Numbered from the stretch's first letter, positions 35,650 to 44,907 are shown. The stretch: 64,000 bases of DNA from Streptomyces sp. A1277 (GCF_004795015.1 NZ_SSBI01000012.1:87649-151648); one strand, 5' to 3'. Program-made: numbers and translations. Notes: generated from the letters alone by a model not told the origin.

Positions 35650-35659
35650 TGTTCAGACA
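35650..35659. promoter_or_regulatory. IolR-like operator, iolG/gntR divergent region
   Basis: TGTT-CA-GACA is one of four related sites in the locus (others at 39612, 39725 and 49820), all in promoter regions of inositol or phosphate-ester genes. It is the weakest match, 8 of 10 to the C. glutamicum IolR motif KGWCHTRACA as I remember it. A half-site TGTCAGGC follows near 35697. Confidence 0.55.
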
Positions 35660-35730
35660 TAAAGACGTACGGAACTAATAGGGAGTGAGGCATACTGTCA
35701 GGCGTCGGCAGCAGAGCGCGGGAGGGTGAC

Positions 35731-36474
35731 GTGGAACCGCTCACGAAGAAGATCACGATCGACCGGAGCAGCCCGGTCCCCCTGTACTTCCAGTTCGCCC
35801 AGCAGTTGCAGAATCTCATCGAGGCGGGGGAGTTGCCGCCCGGCACCAAGCTGAGCAACGAGATCGTCATGGCCGACGAGTTCGGGCTGTCCCGTCCGAC
35901 CATGCGGCAGGCCATGCAGCACCTCGTCAACAAGGGGCTGCTGGCCCGTAAGCGGGGCGTGGGCACCCAGGTCGTCACCAACCGCATACGGCGTCAGGTC
36001 GAGTTCACCAGCCTCTACGAGGACCTGGAGCGCGACGGCCGCCGTCCGACCACGCAGGTGCTCACCGTCGAGACGGCGCCCGCCGAGGCGGCCGTCGCCA
36101 CCGCACTCGGTCTGGAGGAGGGGCAGCCGGTGGTGTCCATCGAGCGGCTGCGCCTCGCCGACGACCAGCCGATCGCCCTGCTGCACAACTACCTGCCGGA
36201 GGGCGTGATCGAGCTCGACCTCGAAGCGCTGGCCGAGGGGGGCCTCTACCAGCAGATGCGCCGGTCCGGCGCCGCCCTGAGCACCGCCGAACAGACCATC
36301 GGAGCCCGCAGGGCGACGGCCGCGGAGGCCAGACTGCTCGACGAGGCCCGCGGTGCCACCCTGCTGACCATGACCCGCACCGCCTTCGACGGCTCCGGGA
36401 AACCGGTCGAGTACGGATCGCACGTCTACCGTGCCTCCCGCTACTCGTTCGAGATGACCGTCGCGGCCCACTGA
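35731..36474 (+). CDS. GntR-family regulator with UTRA domain (IolR-type candidate)
   Basis: The 247-aa regulator has an N-terminal winged helix (LPPGTKLSNEIVMADEFGLSRPTMRQAMQHLVNKGLL) at about 33-75 and a UTRA ligand domain at about 95-240 (VEYGSHVYRASRYSFEMTV). It is divergent from iolG and central to the locus. I propose it is the repressor reading the TGTC-NN-GACA sites, released by inositol or a catabolite such as a phosphorylated intermediate. The GTG start follows GGAGGGTGAC. C. glutamicum IolR is also GntR-type. Confidence 0.9.
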   Translation: MEPLTKKITIDRSSPVPLYFQFAQQLQNLIEAGELPPGTKLSNEIVMADEFGLSRPTMRQAMQHLVNKGLLARKRGVGTQVVTNRIRRQVEFTSLYEDLERDGRRPTTQVLTVETAPAEAAVATALGLEEGQPVVSIERLRLADDQPIALLHNYLPEGVIELDLEALAEGGLYQQMRRSGAALSTAEQTIGARRATAAEARLLDEARGATLLTMTRTAFDGSGKPVEYGSHVYRASRYSFEMTVAAH

Positions 36475-36529
36475 CGTGCGGACAGGCATGGTGCGCCCGT
36501 GCGCGTGAGGCGGCCCGGCGGCGTACGGA

Positions 36530-37174
36530 TCAGTGCCCGCGCTTGAGCAGGGCGTCGGAGAGGTCGGCGGCGGCGTCGTTCAGGCGCCGCCCGATGCCGT
36601 CGAGGCGGCGCAGCAACTCCCGGCGGCTGAGCGTGCCGGCGCTGAGTTCCTCGCGGAACAGTGCGGCGACGGCCTCCTGGTACGCGCGTCGCACCCGCCC
36701 CGCGGCCTTGCGGGCGCCCATGGCGCCCCGGTGCACCAGGCCGGGGTCGCCCAGCAGTTCGGCGACCGCCCCACGCAGGGAGACCAGGCCCTCGCGCACC
36801 GCCCGCAGGGCGGGCAGGTCGGCCGGGTCGCCGGGCATGCCGAACAGGTCGGTCTCCCGGACCAGGTCCCGCAGGCCGTCGAGTACGTCGTCGACGGACC
36901 GGGAGAAGCGGTAGAGATCCTCGCGGTCGATCGGCGTGGTCAGGGTCGTGAACAGCTCCGCGACCAGTGCGGCCCGGCATTCGTCGCCCTCGTGCTCCAC
37001 GTCTGCCATGCGCACGCGCGCCTCGGCCGGAGCGATGCGCCCGGCGGCGAGGTCCGCCGCGAGGTCGACCCCCTTGACCGTCGCGTCCAGCTGGGCGGTC
37101 AGCAGGTCGATGGTTCTGCGGTGCGAGCGTCCGGTGAGGTCGCCGATGATGCGGCGCACGGTCGCGCTCACCAT
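36530..37174 (-). CDS. DUF47 family protein (PhoU-like partner of PiT)
   Basis: The 214-aa all-helical protein is of the DUF47/TIGR00153 type, related to PhoU (DVEHEGDECRAALVAELFTTLTTPIDREDLYRFSRSVDDVLDGLRDL). Such genes commonly sit beside PiT transporters and are thought to modulate phosphate uptake. The start overlaps the transporter's stop by seven bases, so the pair is translationally coupled. Cytoplasmic, probably oligomeric and metal-binding through its E/D-rich helices. Confidence 0.9.
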   Translation of the reverse strand: MVSATVRRIIGDLTGRSHRRTIDLLTAQLDATVKGVDLAADLAAGRIAPAEARVRMADVEHEGDECRAALVAELFTTLTTPIDREDLYRFSRSVDDVLDGLRDLVRETDLFGMPGDPADLPALRAVREGLVSLRGAVAELLGDPGLVHRGAMGARKAAGRVRRAYQEAVAALFREELSAGTLSRRELLRRLDGIGRRLNDAAADLSDALLKRGH

Positions 37175-38139
37175 GAGGTGACTCCCTTGAGGATCAGGCC
37201 GGCCAGGGCGCCGGCGGCGAAACTGGCCGGCAGCGTCACCAGCCAGGCGGTCAGCAGCGGAACGGTGAACTGCCAGCGCACGCGCCCGCCGCCCTCGCTG
37301 ACGCCGGTACCGACGAGCCCCCCGGCCACGGACTGGGTCATGCTCACCGGCATACCGAAGCCGGCCGTGGACAGCACCGCGGCGGACGAGGCGAACTCGG
37401 CGGACATCACCTGCCAGGGCCGGGTGGTGAGCAGACGGCTGGTCGCGCCGCGGGCGACCCTGCGCGCCCCCGCCATGGCGCCCGCCGCGAACACCGCGGC
37501 CACCATGACGTCACCGGCCTGCCACGGCTCCGGCATCAGCACGTCCCCCGCGAAGGCCACGGCGACCACCGCGAACATCTTCTGCCCGTCGTTGGCCGCG
37601 TAGGCCAGGCACTGGGAGCCGAAGGCCGCCAGTTGCAGGCCGCTCACCACCCGCGGCATGCCGCGCAGCGAGGGGACCCGGTGCACCGCGCGTCCGATGA
37701 GCCAGCCGGCCCCCGCCCCCACCAGGGGTGCGGCGGCGCCGATGGCCAGCACTACGCCGAGGTGGCCCCACGCCGGACGGACTCCGAGGGCGACGTCCGC
37801 ACCGGCCAGTGCGCCCAGGACGGACAGGGTCAGCGAGGTGGGCACGCCGCGCCAGGTCAGCAGCAGGACCAGGGCGACCGAGGCGCCGGCGCCCGCCAGG
37901 AACACCAGTCGGGCGGCGCCGGGCGGGCCCTCACCGAGGCGTCCGGTGAAGGTACGGGCGACGGCGAGGCCGAAGAGGTCCGGTCCCAGCCCGACCGCCA
38001 GGACGAGCAGCGCGAGGAGGAGCCCCGCCGAGCGGCTGCGGTGCCGTACGGCGAGCTCCAGCAGAGCACCGCCGTCGTTGGCTCCGCAGATGAAGACGAA
38101 GGCGACGGCGGTGACGCACAGGGCGACGGTGACGGTCAC
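37168..38139 (-). CDS. PiT-family low-affinity phosphate transporter
   Basis: This 323-aa integral membrane protein has the two PiT signature repeats, GANDGG at 19-24 and AANDGQ at 181-186, and about ten hydrophobic helices. It moves phosphate, usually as neutral metal-phosphate, with protons. The gene precedes and overlaps the DUF47 gene. Next to a secreted phytase gene, it is well placed to import released phosphate. The GTG start follows GAGAGAGG. No IolR-like site is seen directly upstream, so its control may differ from the inositol genes. Confidence 0.93.
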   Translation of the reverse strand: MTVTVALCVTAVAFVFICGANDGGALLELAVRHRSRSAGLLLALLVLAVGLGPDLFGLAVARTFTGRLGEGPPGAARLVFLAGAGASVALVLLLTWRGVPTSLTLSVLGALAGADVALGVRPAWGHLGVVLAIGAAAPLVGAGAGWLIGRAVHRVPSLRGMPRVVSGLQLAAFGSQCLAYAANDGQKMFAVVAVAFAGDVLMPEPWQAGDVMVAAVFAAGAMAGARRVARGATSRLLTTRPWQVMSAEFASSAAVLSTAGFGMPVSMTQSVAGGLVGTGVSEGGGRVRWQFTVPLLTAWLVTLPASFAAGALAGLILKGVTSW

Positions 38140-38202
38140 GCGGGGCCTCTCTCACGGCTGGACGCGGGGCGCGGCCGGCGCACGGGGTCCGTGTCGGGGG
38201 GA

Positions 38203-38232
38203 GGGGGAGGGCGGCGTCCGCCGCCCTCCCCC
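38203..38232 (-). terminator. Terminator downstream of the phytase gene
   Basis: GGGGGAGGGCGG (38203-38214) pairs with CCGCCCTCCCCC (38221-38232), with one more C-G pair inside, around a tight loop. It lies 14 bases past the phytase stop and separates it from the PiT-DUF47 unit. Confidence 0.82.
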
Positions 38233-38246
38233 GGTGGGCCGTCCGG

Positions 38247-39554
38247 TCAGCGGACTCCGGCGGCGCGCAGCACGTCGGACAGGTCGACGAGCTTGTAGTT
38301 GGTGTCGGTACGGTCGCCGTCGTCACCGCTCGCCGGGGCGTTGTAGCCGTCCTGCGCCACGAACAGGCCGTGCGGGAAGGCGGTGCCGAGCGCCTGGCCC
38401 GTGGCGGCGATGCCGTCGGTCTCCTCGGAGCCGTCGATGGACGGGCCGGAAGCGACCCGGAAGGCCCCGGTCCACCGGTCGCCGCGCGAGGTGTCGTAGA
38501 CCGAGTAGGTGTAGTCGCCCTGGCTGGAGGCGATCAGGTACTGCCGGCCCGAGGGCGCGCGGAACAGGGTGAGCCCCTCGGCGTCGGCGACGAGATGGTC
38601 CCCGCCGTAGCCGGGATCGGCTCCGGCCACGCACTCGTCGCTGACCGGGTCGTATACCGCGGGGACGCCGAACTGGTCGGTGCGGTCCACCAGTTCGGGC
38701 GTGCCCGTCAGGTTCGCGGATATCTTCCAGATGCCGACGTCCTCCTGGCCCAGGTAGGCCACCCCCCGGGCGGCGTCCACCGTCAGTCCCTCGATCTGCG
38801 GACCGTTGCCGGGGTCCTCGCACGGACTCCAGCTGCCGCCGGGAGTCCGGAAGGTGCTCGGCAGCGTCAGCGTGCGGACCTTCTGGTAGGTGACGGTGCC
38901 CGTCCGCGTCACACGGATCTCGAACAGCCCCACGTCGGCGGTGTGGCGGCGGCTGGCGAGCAGGTACGAGCGGCCGGTGCGCGGGTCGCGCCAGGCGGCG
39001 GTTCCGTAGGCCGTGTACTGGTCGTCGACGTCGGCCTCGGTGGCGGAGAAGGCGCGCGGGACGGCGGCGTCGGTGACCTCGGTCAGCGGTGCGGCCGGCC
39101 GGTTGGCGTCGATCCGGTAGAAGCGGACGCGGTCGCGCCCGCGGTCGGTGACGACGGCGACGTCCGAGCGCCGGCCGTCGGGGAAGCGCACACCGGTGAG
39201 CACATCCACGTTGTTGAAGCGGCCCGGGGCGGATCCCGCCGCGGGCGCGGACGGGGCCGGGAGGGACTGCAGCAGCGAGCCGTCGAGGCGGTAGACGTCC
39301 AGGCCGCCCTCCTTGGCCGTGCCCAGCACCAGGCTGGAGCCGGGGCGCGCGGAGTTGTACCAGATCGCGGGGTCGTCGGCGTTGGAGTTGTTGCCGGCGT
39401 CGTCGTCGAAGAGCGCCGGGGTCTCGGCCTTGGCGTAGACCGGCGCAACGGAGTGGTTGCCCGGGAGCGGGGGCGTCGAAGCGGTGGCGGTCGTGGCGGT
39501 CAGCGCCGTCGCGAGGACGGCGAGGCCGGCGGCCAGGCGGGTACGTCTGTGCAT
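38247..39554 (-). CDS. Secreted beta-propeller phytase
   Basis: The 435-aa exported protein has a signal peptide of about 26 residues (RRTRLAAGLAVLATAL, cut near TATA). The mature part resembles beta-propeller phytases: DDPAIWYN at 60-67, GLDVYRLDG, DRVRFYRID, EGLTVDAARGVAYLGQEDVGIW, DAEGLTLF. These calcium-dependent enzymes strip phosphates from phytate outside the cell. The ATG at 39554 follows AAGGAGG; a longer frame adds nine residues without support. It is divergent from an importer operon, and an IolR-like site lies 58 bp upstream. A non-phytase phosphodiesterase is possible but less likely. Confidence 0.87.
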   Translation of the reverse strand: MHRRTRLAAGLAVLATALTATTATASTPPLPGNHSVAPVYAKAETPALFDDDAGNNSNADDPAIWYNSARPGSSLVLGTAKEGGLDVYRLDGSLLQSLPAPSAPAAGSAPGRFNNVDVLTGVRFPDGRRSDVAVVTDRGRDRVRFYRIDANRPAAPLTEVTDAAVPRAFSATEADVDDQYTAYGTAAWRDPRTGRSYLLASRRHTADVGLFEIRVTRTGTVTYQKVRTLTLPSTFRTPGGSWSPCEDPGNGPQIEGLTVDAARGVAYLGQEDVGIWKISANLTGTPELVDRTDQFGVPAVYDPVSDECVAGADPGYGGDHLVADAEGLTLFRAPSGRQYLIASSQGDYTYSVYDTSRGDRWTGAFRVASGPSIDGSEETDGIAATGQALGTAFPHGLFVAQDGYNAPASGDDGDRTDTNYKLVDLSDVLRAAGVR

Positions 39555-39611
39555 GGTTCCTCCTTGGCGGAAGCGGGTCACGCATCGATGGGGACGGACC
39601 TTACATAAGAA

Positions 39612-39621
39612 TGTGCTGACA
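39612..39621. promoter_or_regulatory. IolR-like operator proximal to the phytase gene
   Basis: TGTG-CT-GACA lies in an A/T-rich patch (TTACATAAGAATG before, AATAAAG after) about 58 bp before the phytase ATG, within a plausible core promoter. It matches 9 of 10 positions of the recalled IolR motif. Confidence 0.6.
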
Positions 39622-39695
39622 AATAAAGAGGTGCGTCAACGGGACGTCATTCCTCGCCGGTCGGAGGGGAGGTGGCCGACAGGTTGCGACGCGGT

Positions 39696-39710
39696 GAACA
39701 CCGGGTGTTC
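39696..39710. promoter_or_regulatory. Perfect 15-bp palindrome in the phytase/importer divergent region
   Basis: GAACACC-G-GGTGTTC is a perfect dyad with a one-base centre. On the minus strand the segment reads GAACACCCGGT then GTTCACCGCGT, two 11-base units, the second like a PHO-box repeat (GTTCACC). It may bind a second regulator such as PhoP, or simply a dimeric repressor. Confidence 0.45.
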
Positions 39711-39724
39711 TGATTTCATACTGA

Positions 39725-39734
39725 TGTCTTGACA
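39725..39734. promoter_or_regulatory. IolR-like operator proximal to the importer operon
   Basis: TGTC-TT-GACA sits inside the larger dyad ATGTCTTGACAT and is a perfect fit to the recalled motif KGWCHTRACA. It lies 116 bp before the importer's binding-protein gene and contains a TTGACA hexamer. Confidence 0.7.
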
Positions 39735-39849
39735 TAGTCCTCCGGGCAGGTCGAAGCTGTCGGGCATCAGGTCGCCGAGCGGTGCTCGATGGCCTCGGAC
39801 CACGCCATTCGAGCCCGGAGTCCCCCGGGACACCGCGGGAGGTCACACC

Positions 39850-41058
39850 ATGCCCAGCTTTTCTTTCGGAGCCGTCGCCCGGTCCGGCGGCCGGCGTCGG
39901 CGCATCGCCGTATCCCTTGCCCTCGCGGGTGCGCTCGGCGCCGCTGCGGCCTGCGCGCCGTCCAGCGCCCCGGCCGGCGCGGACACCGACGCCAAGGCGA
40001 GCGCGAAGCCGCAGATCGACTCCGACTTCGACCTGGACGCACTCGTCGCCGAGGCGAAGAAGGAGGGCAGCGTCACCGTCTACGACAGCACCGGTGACAT
40101 CACCAAGACCGCCGCGGCCTTCACCGCCAAGTACGGGATCAAGGCCACAGGGGTCAAGAGCAAGGTCGGCGACACCCTGGAGAAGATGACCCGGGAGAAC
40201 CAGGCCGGCAACGTCACCATCGACGCCACCTTCTACGAGGACGGGCCCTCGCTCGTCGGCCAGTTGCTGGCACAGAAGGTCGTCTACACCTGGATACCCG
40301 GCACCCTCGCCCAGGACATCCCCGCCGCCCGGCAGAACCCCCTGCAGATCCTGTCCAAGGGCAACATGTGGATCTACAACCCCAAGCTGTTCCCCAAGGG
40401 CTGCCCGGTGAAAAACGTCTGGGACCTGGCCGACCCCGCCTGGAAGGGCAAGGTCGCCATGCAGGACCCGCTGGGCAAGCCCAACATCGTCGAGTTCTTC
40501 AACCAGCTGAAGGCCGGCGGAGACACCCAGCTGCGGCAGGCGTACAAGACGAAGTACGGAAAGGAACTGCCCTCCGGGGACTCGGCCGGGGAAGCCTGGA
40601 TCAAGGCACTGGCCAAGAACAACCCGATCCTCACCTCCTCGGACGACGACGCCGCTGCCGCGGTCGCCTCCCCGAACCAGACCAAGGACCGCGTCGCGCT
40701 CGTGTCCAACGCGAAGTTCCGTGACGTGAAGGACAAGAACTACAGCATGCGGGTCTGCACCGGGATGCAGCCCTGGGCCGGTTACCAGTACCCGAAGTAC
40801 GCGGCCGTCGCCTCCAAGACCGAGCACCCCGCCGCGGCGAAGCTGTTCGTGTACTTCATGCTCACGCAGGACGGCGTGGACACCCAGCTGGGCACCGGTG
40901 GCGTCCCCGGCAACCCGACGCTGAAGCAGGGCTCCGTCATGCCGGACGGCCTGACCGACTGGAACAAGCAGCTCTTCGTCTTCGATCCGGCCGGGCTCAG
41001 CAGCGACTTCGACAACCTCCAGCCGACGCAGGACCTCTGGCGCCTCAACCACGGCTGA
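39850..41058 (+). CDS. ABC importer lipoprotein, AfuA/FbpA-type binding protein
   Basis: The 402-aa solute-binding protein has a basic N-terminus, a hydrophobic core and a lipobox-like AAAAC with Cys35. The mature part has the bilobal family-1 pattern (AKKEGSVTVYDSTGDITK, AFTAKYGIKATGV, DLADPAWKGKVAMQDP, AAAKLFVYFMLT). Relatives bind ferric iron, phosphonates or, in AfuA, sugar phosphates. With a phytase gene divergent and five phosphate-ester hydrolases downstream, an inositol phosphate or similar sugar phosphate is my preferred ligand. It starts a ten-gene same-strand run to 49727. Confidence 0.88.
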   Translation: MPSFSFGAVARSGGRRRRIAVSLALAGALGAAAACAPSSAPAGADTDAKASAKPQIDSDFDLDALVAEAKKEGSVTVYDSTGDITKTAAAFTAKYGIKATGVKSKVGDTLEKMTRENQAGNVTIDATFYEDGPSLVGQLLAQKVVYTWIPGTLAQDIPAARQNPLQILSKGNMWIYNPKLFPKGCPVKNVWDLADPAWKGKVAMQDPLGKPNIVEFFNQLKAGGDTQLRQAYKTKYGKELPSGDSAGEAWIKALAKNNPILTSSDDDAAAAVASPNQTKDRVALVSNAKFRDVKDKNYSMRVCTGMQPWAGYQYPKYAAVASKTEHPAAAKLFVYFMLTQDGVDTQLGTGGVPGNPTLKQGSVMPDGLTDWNKQLFVFDPAGLSSDFDNLQPTQDLWRLNHG

Positions 41059-41130
41059 TCGACCGCCGGCCCGTCCGCCCGGACCGGGCCGGCCCGCACA
41101 CGGACACGGACACGTTACGGAGAACCGCGT

Positions 41131-42984
41131 ATGGCCGCCGCCACCCGTTCACCCGACACCGCCCCACCCGAAGCCGACGGGCCGGCGGGGACCCGGCTCA
41201 GCCGACTGCGTTACCGGCTGAGCGTCCTACGGCACGAGCCGACGCACCTTCTGGGCGTCCTGCTCGTCATCGCCCTCCTCTACCTGGTCCTCGCGCCGCT
41301 GATCGCGGTGCTCTCCGACTCCACGCAGGTGCAGTACGGCGACGAGAGCCAGGCCCGTCAGACGCCCGGCAGTCTCACCAGCTACTACTTCTGGCGGGTC
41401 TTCCGCTCGCCGGTTGCCAAGATGCTGTTCTGGCAGCCCCTGCTGCACACCGTCGTGGTGGCGCTCGGGGTCACGGTCGTGGCCGTGCTGCTCGGCGGAT
41501 CCATGGCCTGGCTGCTGACCCGCACCAACGTGGTGGGCCGCAAGTGGCTGTCCACCGCGCTCGTCGTGCCGTACATGCTGCCGTCCTGGACCTTCGCGCT
41601 GGCCTGGCTGGCGCTCTTCAAGAACGACTCCTCCGGCGGACAGATCGGCATCCTGGAGTCGTGGGGCGTACACACGCCCAACTGGCTGGCGTACGGCCAG
41701 GTGCCGATCATCCTCTGCCTGGGCCTGCACTACTACCCGTTCGTCCTCCTGCTCTTCGGCAACGCGCTGCGCCGCATCGACAGCCAGCTGGAGGACTCCG
41801 CGCGCATCCTGGGCGCGAGCCGTCGCACGGTCGCCGGCCGGATCACCCTCCCGCTGATGCTGCCGTCGCTGTCGTCCTCGGTCCTGCTGGTCTTCGGCCG
41901 CATCCTCGGCACGTTCGGCACGCCCTACATCCTGGGCCTGCCCGTCGACTACAGCCTGCTCTCCACCTCGCTGTTCCGGGCCGTCAACAGCCACCAGCGC
42001 GGCGTCACCGCCGTGCTGACCGCGGTCATCGTGGTCATCGGGGTGCTGGTGATCCTCGTCGACACCCGGCTCGCCAGGGAGCAGAAACGGTTCATTACGG
42101 TGGGCGGCAAGGGCGCCATGGACCGCGTGGCCGCCCTCGGACGCTGGCGCTGGCCCGCACTCGGCGCCGCGCTGGCCGTGTTCACCGCGGGCGTCGTCAT
42201 ACCGGTGGCCACCCTCGCCCTGTCCACTGTCACCAAGACCCCCGGCGTCTTCCACGCCGACAACTTCACCCTCAAGTACTGGATCGGCGCCCACCTCTCG
42301 GGTGCCCCCGGCTTCCCGCACGGCGTGCTGCGCGGCAGCGAACTCTACGAAGCCGCGTGGAACAGCCTGCGCATCGTCGGCCTCGCCTCGCTCATCTGCG
42401 GTGTGGTGGGACTGCTCGTCGGCTACGTCGTGGTCCGCGCCGGCGGCAGCAGGATCGGCTCGCTCCTGCGGCAGATCAGCTTTCTGCCGTACATGGTGCC
42501 GGGCATCGCCTTCGCGGCGGCCTTCCTCTCGCTGTTCGCCGTACGCCGCGGGCCGATCCCCGCCCTGTACGGGTCGGTCAGCCTGCTGGTGCTCGTCCTG
42601 GCCGTCACCCACCTGCCCTACGCCTCGCGGTCGGGCATCAGCGCCATGACACAGCTCGGCCGGGAACCCGAGGAGGCCGCGCAGATATCCGGGGCCGGCT
42701 GGTTCACCCGGCTGCGCAAGATCATCATCCCGATCCAGCGCGGCGCCCTGACGACCGGCGTGATCCTGCCGTTCATCTCGGGCCTGAAGGAACTGAGCAT
42801 CGTCATCATGCTCACCACCACCGGCACCCAGCTGCTGACCACCCTGTCGATCAATCTCGTCGACTACGCCTACGACCAGATGGCCAACGCGGTGGTGCTC
42901 GTCATCGCCCTGGTCTCCTTCCTCGCCACCTACCTCACCCAGCGCCTGACCAAGACCAACCTGTCGTCCGGACTCGGAGGCTGA
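41131..42984 (+). CDS. ABC importer permease with two fused permease domains
   Basis: The 617-aa protein contains two tandem binding-protein-dependent transport domains, each with about six helices. The EAA-type coupling loops are EDSARILGA at 221-229 and EEAAQISGA at 514-522. This FbpB/AfuB architecture matches the binding-protein type next door. Central residues about 345-405 include an external loop. It follows the lipoprotein gene by 72 bp, with GTTACGGAGAACC before the ATG, and precedes the ATPase gene by 7 bases. Confidence 0.93.
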   Translation: MAAATRSPDTAPPEADGPAGTRLSRLRYRLSVLRHEPTHLLGVLLVIALLYLVLAPLIAVLSDSTQVQYGDESQARQTPGSLTSYYFWRVFRSPVAKMLFWQPLLHTVVVALGVTVVAVLLGGSMAWLLTRTNVVGRKWLSTALVVPYMLPSWTFALAWLALFKNDSSGGQIGILESWGVHTPNWLAYGQVPIILCLGLHYYPFVLLLFGNALRRIDSQLEDSARILGASRRTVAGRITLPLMLPSLSSSVLLVFGRILGTFGTPYILGLPVDYSLLSTSLFRAVNSHQRGVTAVLTAVIVVIGVLVILVDTRLAREQKRFITVGGKGAMDRVAALGRWRWPALGAALAVFTAGVVIPVATLALSTVTKTPGVFHADNFTLKYWIGAHLSGAPGFPHGVLRGSELYEAAWNSLRIVGLASLICGVVGLLVGYVVVRAGGSRIGSLLRQISFLPYMVPGIAFAAAFLSLFAVRRGPIPALYGSVSLLVLVLAVTHLPYASRSGISAMTQLGREPEEAAQISGAGWFTRLRKIIIPIQRGALTTGVILPFISGLKELSIVIMLTTTGTQLLTTLSINLVDYAYDQMANAVVLVIALVSFLATYLTQRLTKTNLSSGLGG

Positions 42985-42991
42985 AGACGTC

Positions 42992-44134
42992 ATGCCGACC
43001 ATCACACTCTCGGCGGTGCGCAAGAGCTACGGCTCCGGGCCGCCCGCGGTCGACAACCTGGACCTGGAGATCCCCGACGGCTCGTTCACGTGCCTGCTCG
43101 GCCCCTCAGGGTGCGGGAAGACCACCACGCTGCGCATGATCTCCGGGCTGGAGTCGCTCAACGCCGGCACGATCACCGTCGGCGGCCGCATCATGGACTC
43201 CACCATCGACGGCGTCTTCGTCCCGCCGGAGAAGCGCGGCATGGGCCTCGTCTTCCAGAACTACGCGCTCTGGCCCCACCTGACGGTCGCCAAGAACGTC
43301 GAGTTCGGGCTGCGGGTCCGCAAGGTCAAAGCGGCCGAGCGCGCCGAACGCGCCGCCGCCGCGCTGAAGATGATGCAGATCGAGTGGGCCGCCGACCGCT
43401 ACCCCGCCCAGCTCTCCGGCGGCCAGCAGCAGCGCGTGTCCCTCGCCCGCATGCTCGCCGTCAACCCGAACGTACTGCTGCTCGACGAGCCGCTCTCCAA
43501 CCTCGACGCCCAGCTGCGGCTGGACATGCGGGCCGAACTCAAGCGCATCCACGACGAGACCGGCCACACCATCGTCTTCGTCACGCACGACCAGCTGGAG
43601 GCCATGACCATGGCCACCCACGTCGTGGTGATGAACAAGGGGCTCGTCCAGCAGATGGCCCCGCCGATGGAGGTCTACAACCGGCCGGCCAACACCTTCG
43701 TGGCCCGCTTCGTCGGCAGCCCCCCGATGAACCTCTTCGAGACCGGCGGCGACGCGTTCACGGAGACCGCCCGCGACCGGGTCCTGGCCGAACGGCCCGA
43801 CCTCACCGACCGGCTGGCCACCATCGGCGCCCGCCCTGAGAACCTGCGGCTCCTCGACGACGGAGACCAGCCGCCCGCGGGGGTCTTCGTCTTCGACGCC
43901 ACCGTGAAGACCGCGCTGCCCACCGGGTCCAGCTGGACCGTACTGGTGCGCGCCGAGGACACCGAGCTGTACCTCGTCTCGTACGCCGACGTATGCGCCG
44001 CCCCTGGTTCGGCCGTGCGCTGCGCTGTCCGCACGAGCGACCTGCACCTGTTCGACGCGTCGGGAGACCGGCTGCCCGACGAAGCGGCCGACGCCGCGCT
44101 CACGAAGGAGAACACCGCCACATGGGCCAGCTGA
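42992..44134 (+). CDS. ABC importer ATPase
   Basis: The 380-aa nucleotide-binding subunit has Walker A GPSGCGKTT at 37-45, signature LSGGQQQR at 141-148, Walker B LLLDEP at 162-167, and a C-terminal TOBE-like regulatory domain from about 250. It drives the fused permease. The last 13 bases overlap the first HAD phosphatase gene, tying import directly to a cytoplasmic phosphatase-like product. Confidence 0.95.
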   Translation: MPTITLSAVRKSYGSGPPAVDNLDLEIPDGSFTCLLGPSGCGKTTTLRMISGLESLNAGTITVGGRIMDSTIDGVFVPPEKRGMGLVFQNYALWPHLTVAKNVEFGLRVRKVKAAERAERAAAALKMMQIEWAADRYPAQLSGGQQQRVSLARMLAVNPNVLLLDEPLSNLDAQLRLDMRAELKRIHDETGHTIVFVTHDQLEAMTMATHVVVMNKGLVQQMAPPMEVYNRPANTFVARFVGSPPMNLFETGGDAFTETARDRVLAERPDLTDRLATIGARPENLRLLDDGDQPPAGVFVFDATVKTALPTGSSWTVLVRAEDTELYLVSYADVCAAPGSAVRCAVRTSDLHLFDASGDRLPDEAADAALTKENTATWAS

Positions 44135-44907
44135 CCCGCCCCACAGCCCTCCTGCTCGACTTCGGCGGGGTGGTCGTGGCCACGACCAACCGGCCCACCT
44201 GGGCGCACGAACTCGCCACCGAACTGCACACCGCGCTCAGCGCGGCGGGCTGCCACGCACTGAGCGTCGACCACATCGAGGCGGACCTCAAGGCGGGCTC
44301 CGCCGCCGACTCGCACTGGAAGAACGCGATGAGCCGGCCGGCGGCGCCCGAGGAGATGACCCACCAGCGCTACTGGAGCGAATTCGTCGCCGCGGACTGG
44401 CCGCCCGCGGCGCTCGCCTGGGTGACCGCGCACGCCGATCCGCTGTGCCACCGGCTCGGCGAACTCAAGCAGGACCGCGCCACCCGCTCGGGCATGTCCG
44501 AACTCCTCGACACCTGCGACGACCTCGGCATCGCCGTCGCCATCGTCTCCAACGCCCTCGCCGGATCGGTGCACCGCGACTACATGGCCGAGCACGGCCT
44601 CGACAAGCGGGTGGCGGTGCAGGTCTACAGCGACGAGGTCGCCGTCCGCAAACCCAACCCCGAGATGATCCGCATCGCCGCCCGCGCGCTGAACACCGAC
44701 CCGGCCGGCTGCTGGTACGTCGGCGACAACTACGACCGCGACGTGCTGTGCGGCAGGCGCGCCGGGGCCGGCGCCACCGTCCTGATGGAAGCCCGCGGCA
44801 CCTACGACCGCCCCTACGTCGTCCAGGCCGAACCCGACGCCGTCGTCGCCGACCCGGACGGACTGCGCGCACTGCTCCTCGGGGCAGCGGCCCCGCAGGC
44901 CCGATGA
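44122..44907 (+). CDS. HAD-family hydrolase, tandem copy A
   Basis: The 261-aa haloacid-dehalogenase-like protein has motif I LLDFGGVV with nucleophile Asp13, where the usual second Asp is Gly as in YihX-type sugar phosphatases. Motif II is IVSN, the motif III lysine is in VRKPNPEM, and motif IV is YVGDNYDRD. A helical cap lies between residues about 20 and 100. It is paralogous to the next gene. Overlap with the ATPase gene suggests it acts on the imported solute, presumably removing a phosphate. Confidence 0.87.
   Translation: MGQLTRPTALLLDFGGVVVATTNRPTWAHELATELHTALSAAGCHALSVDHIEADLKAGSAADSHWKNAMSRPAAPEEMTHQRYWSEFVAADWPPAALAWVTAHADPLCHRLGELKQDRATRSGMSELLDTCDDLGIAVAIVSNALAGSVHRDYMAEHGLDKRVAVQVYSDEVAVRKPNPEMIRIAARALNTDPAGCWYVGDNYDRDVLCGRRAGAGATVLMEARGTYDRPYVVQAEPDAVVADPDGLRALLLGAAAPQAR

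Noticed and set aside
39850..44134. Ferric iron importer (FbpABC)
   Set aside because: The architecture matches FbpABC, but no siderophore, iron-box or iron-linked gene is near, while phosphatase genes overlap the ATPase gene. Kept only as an alternative.
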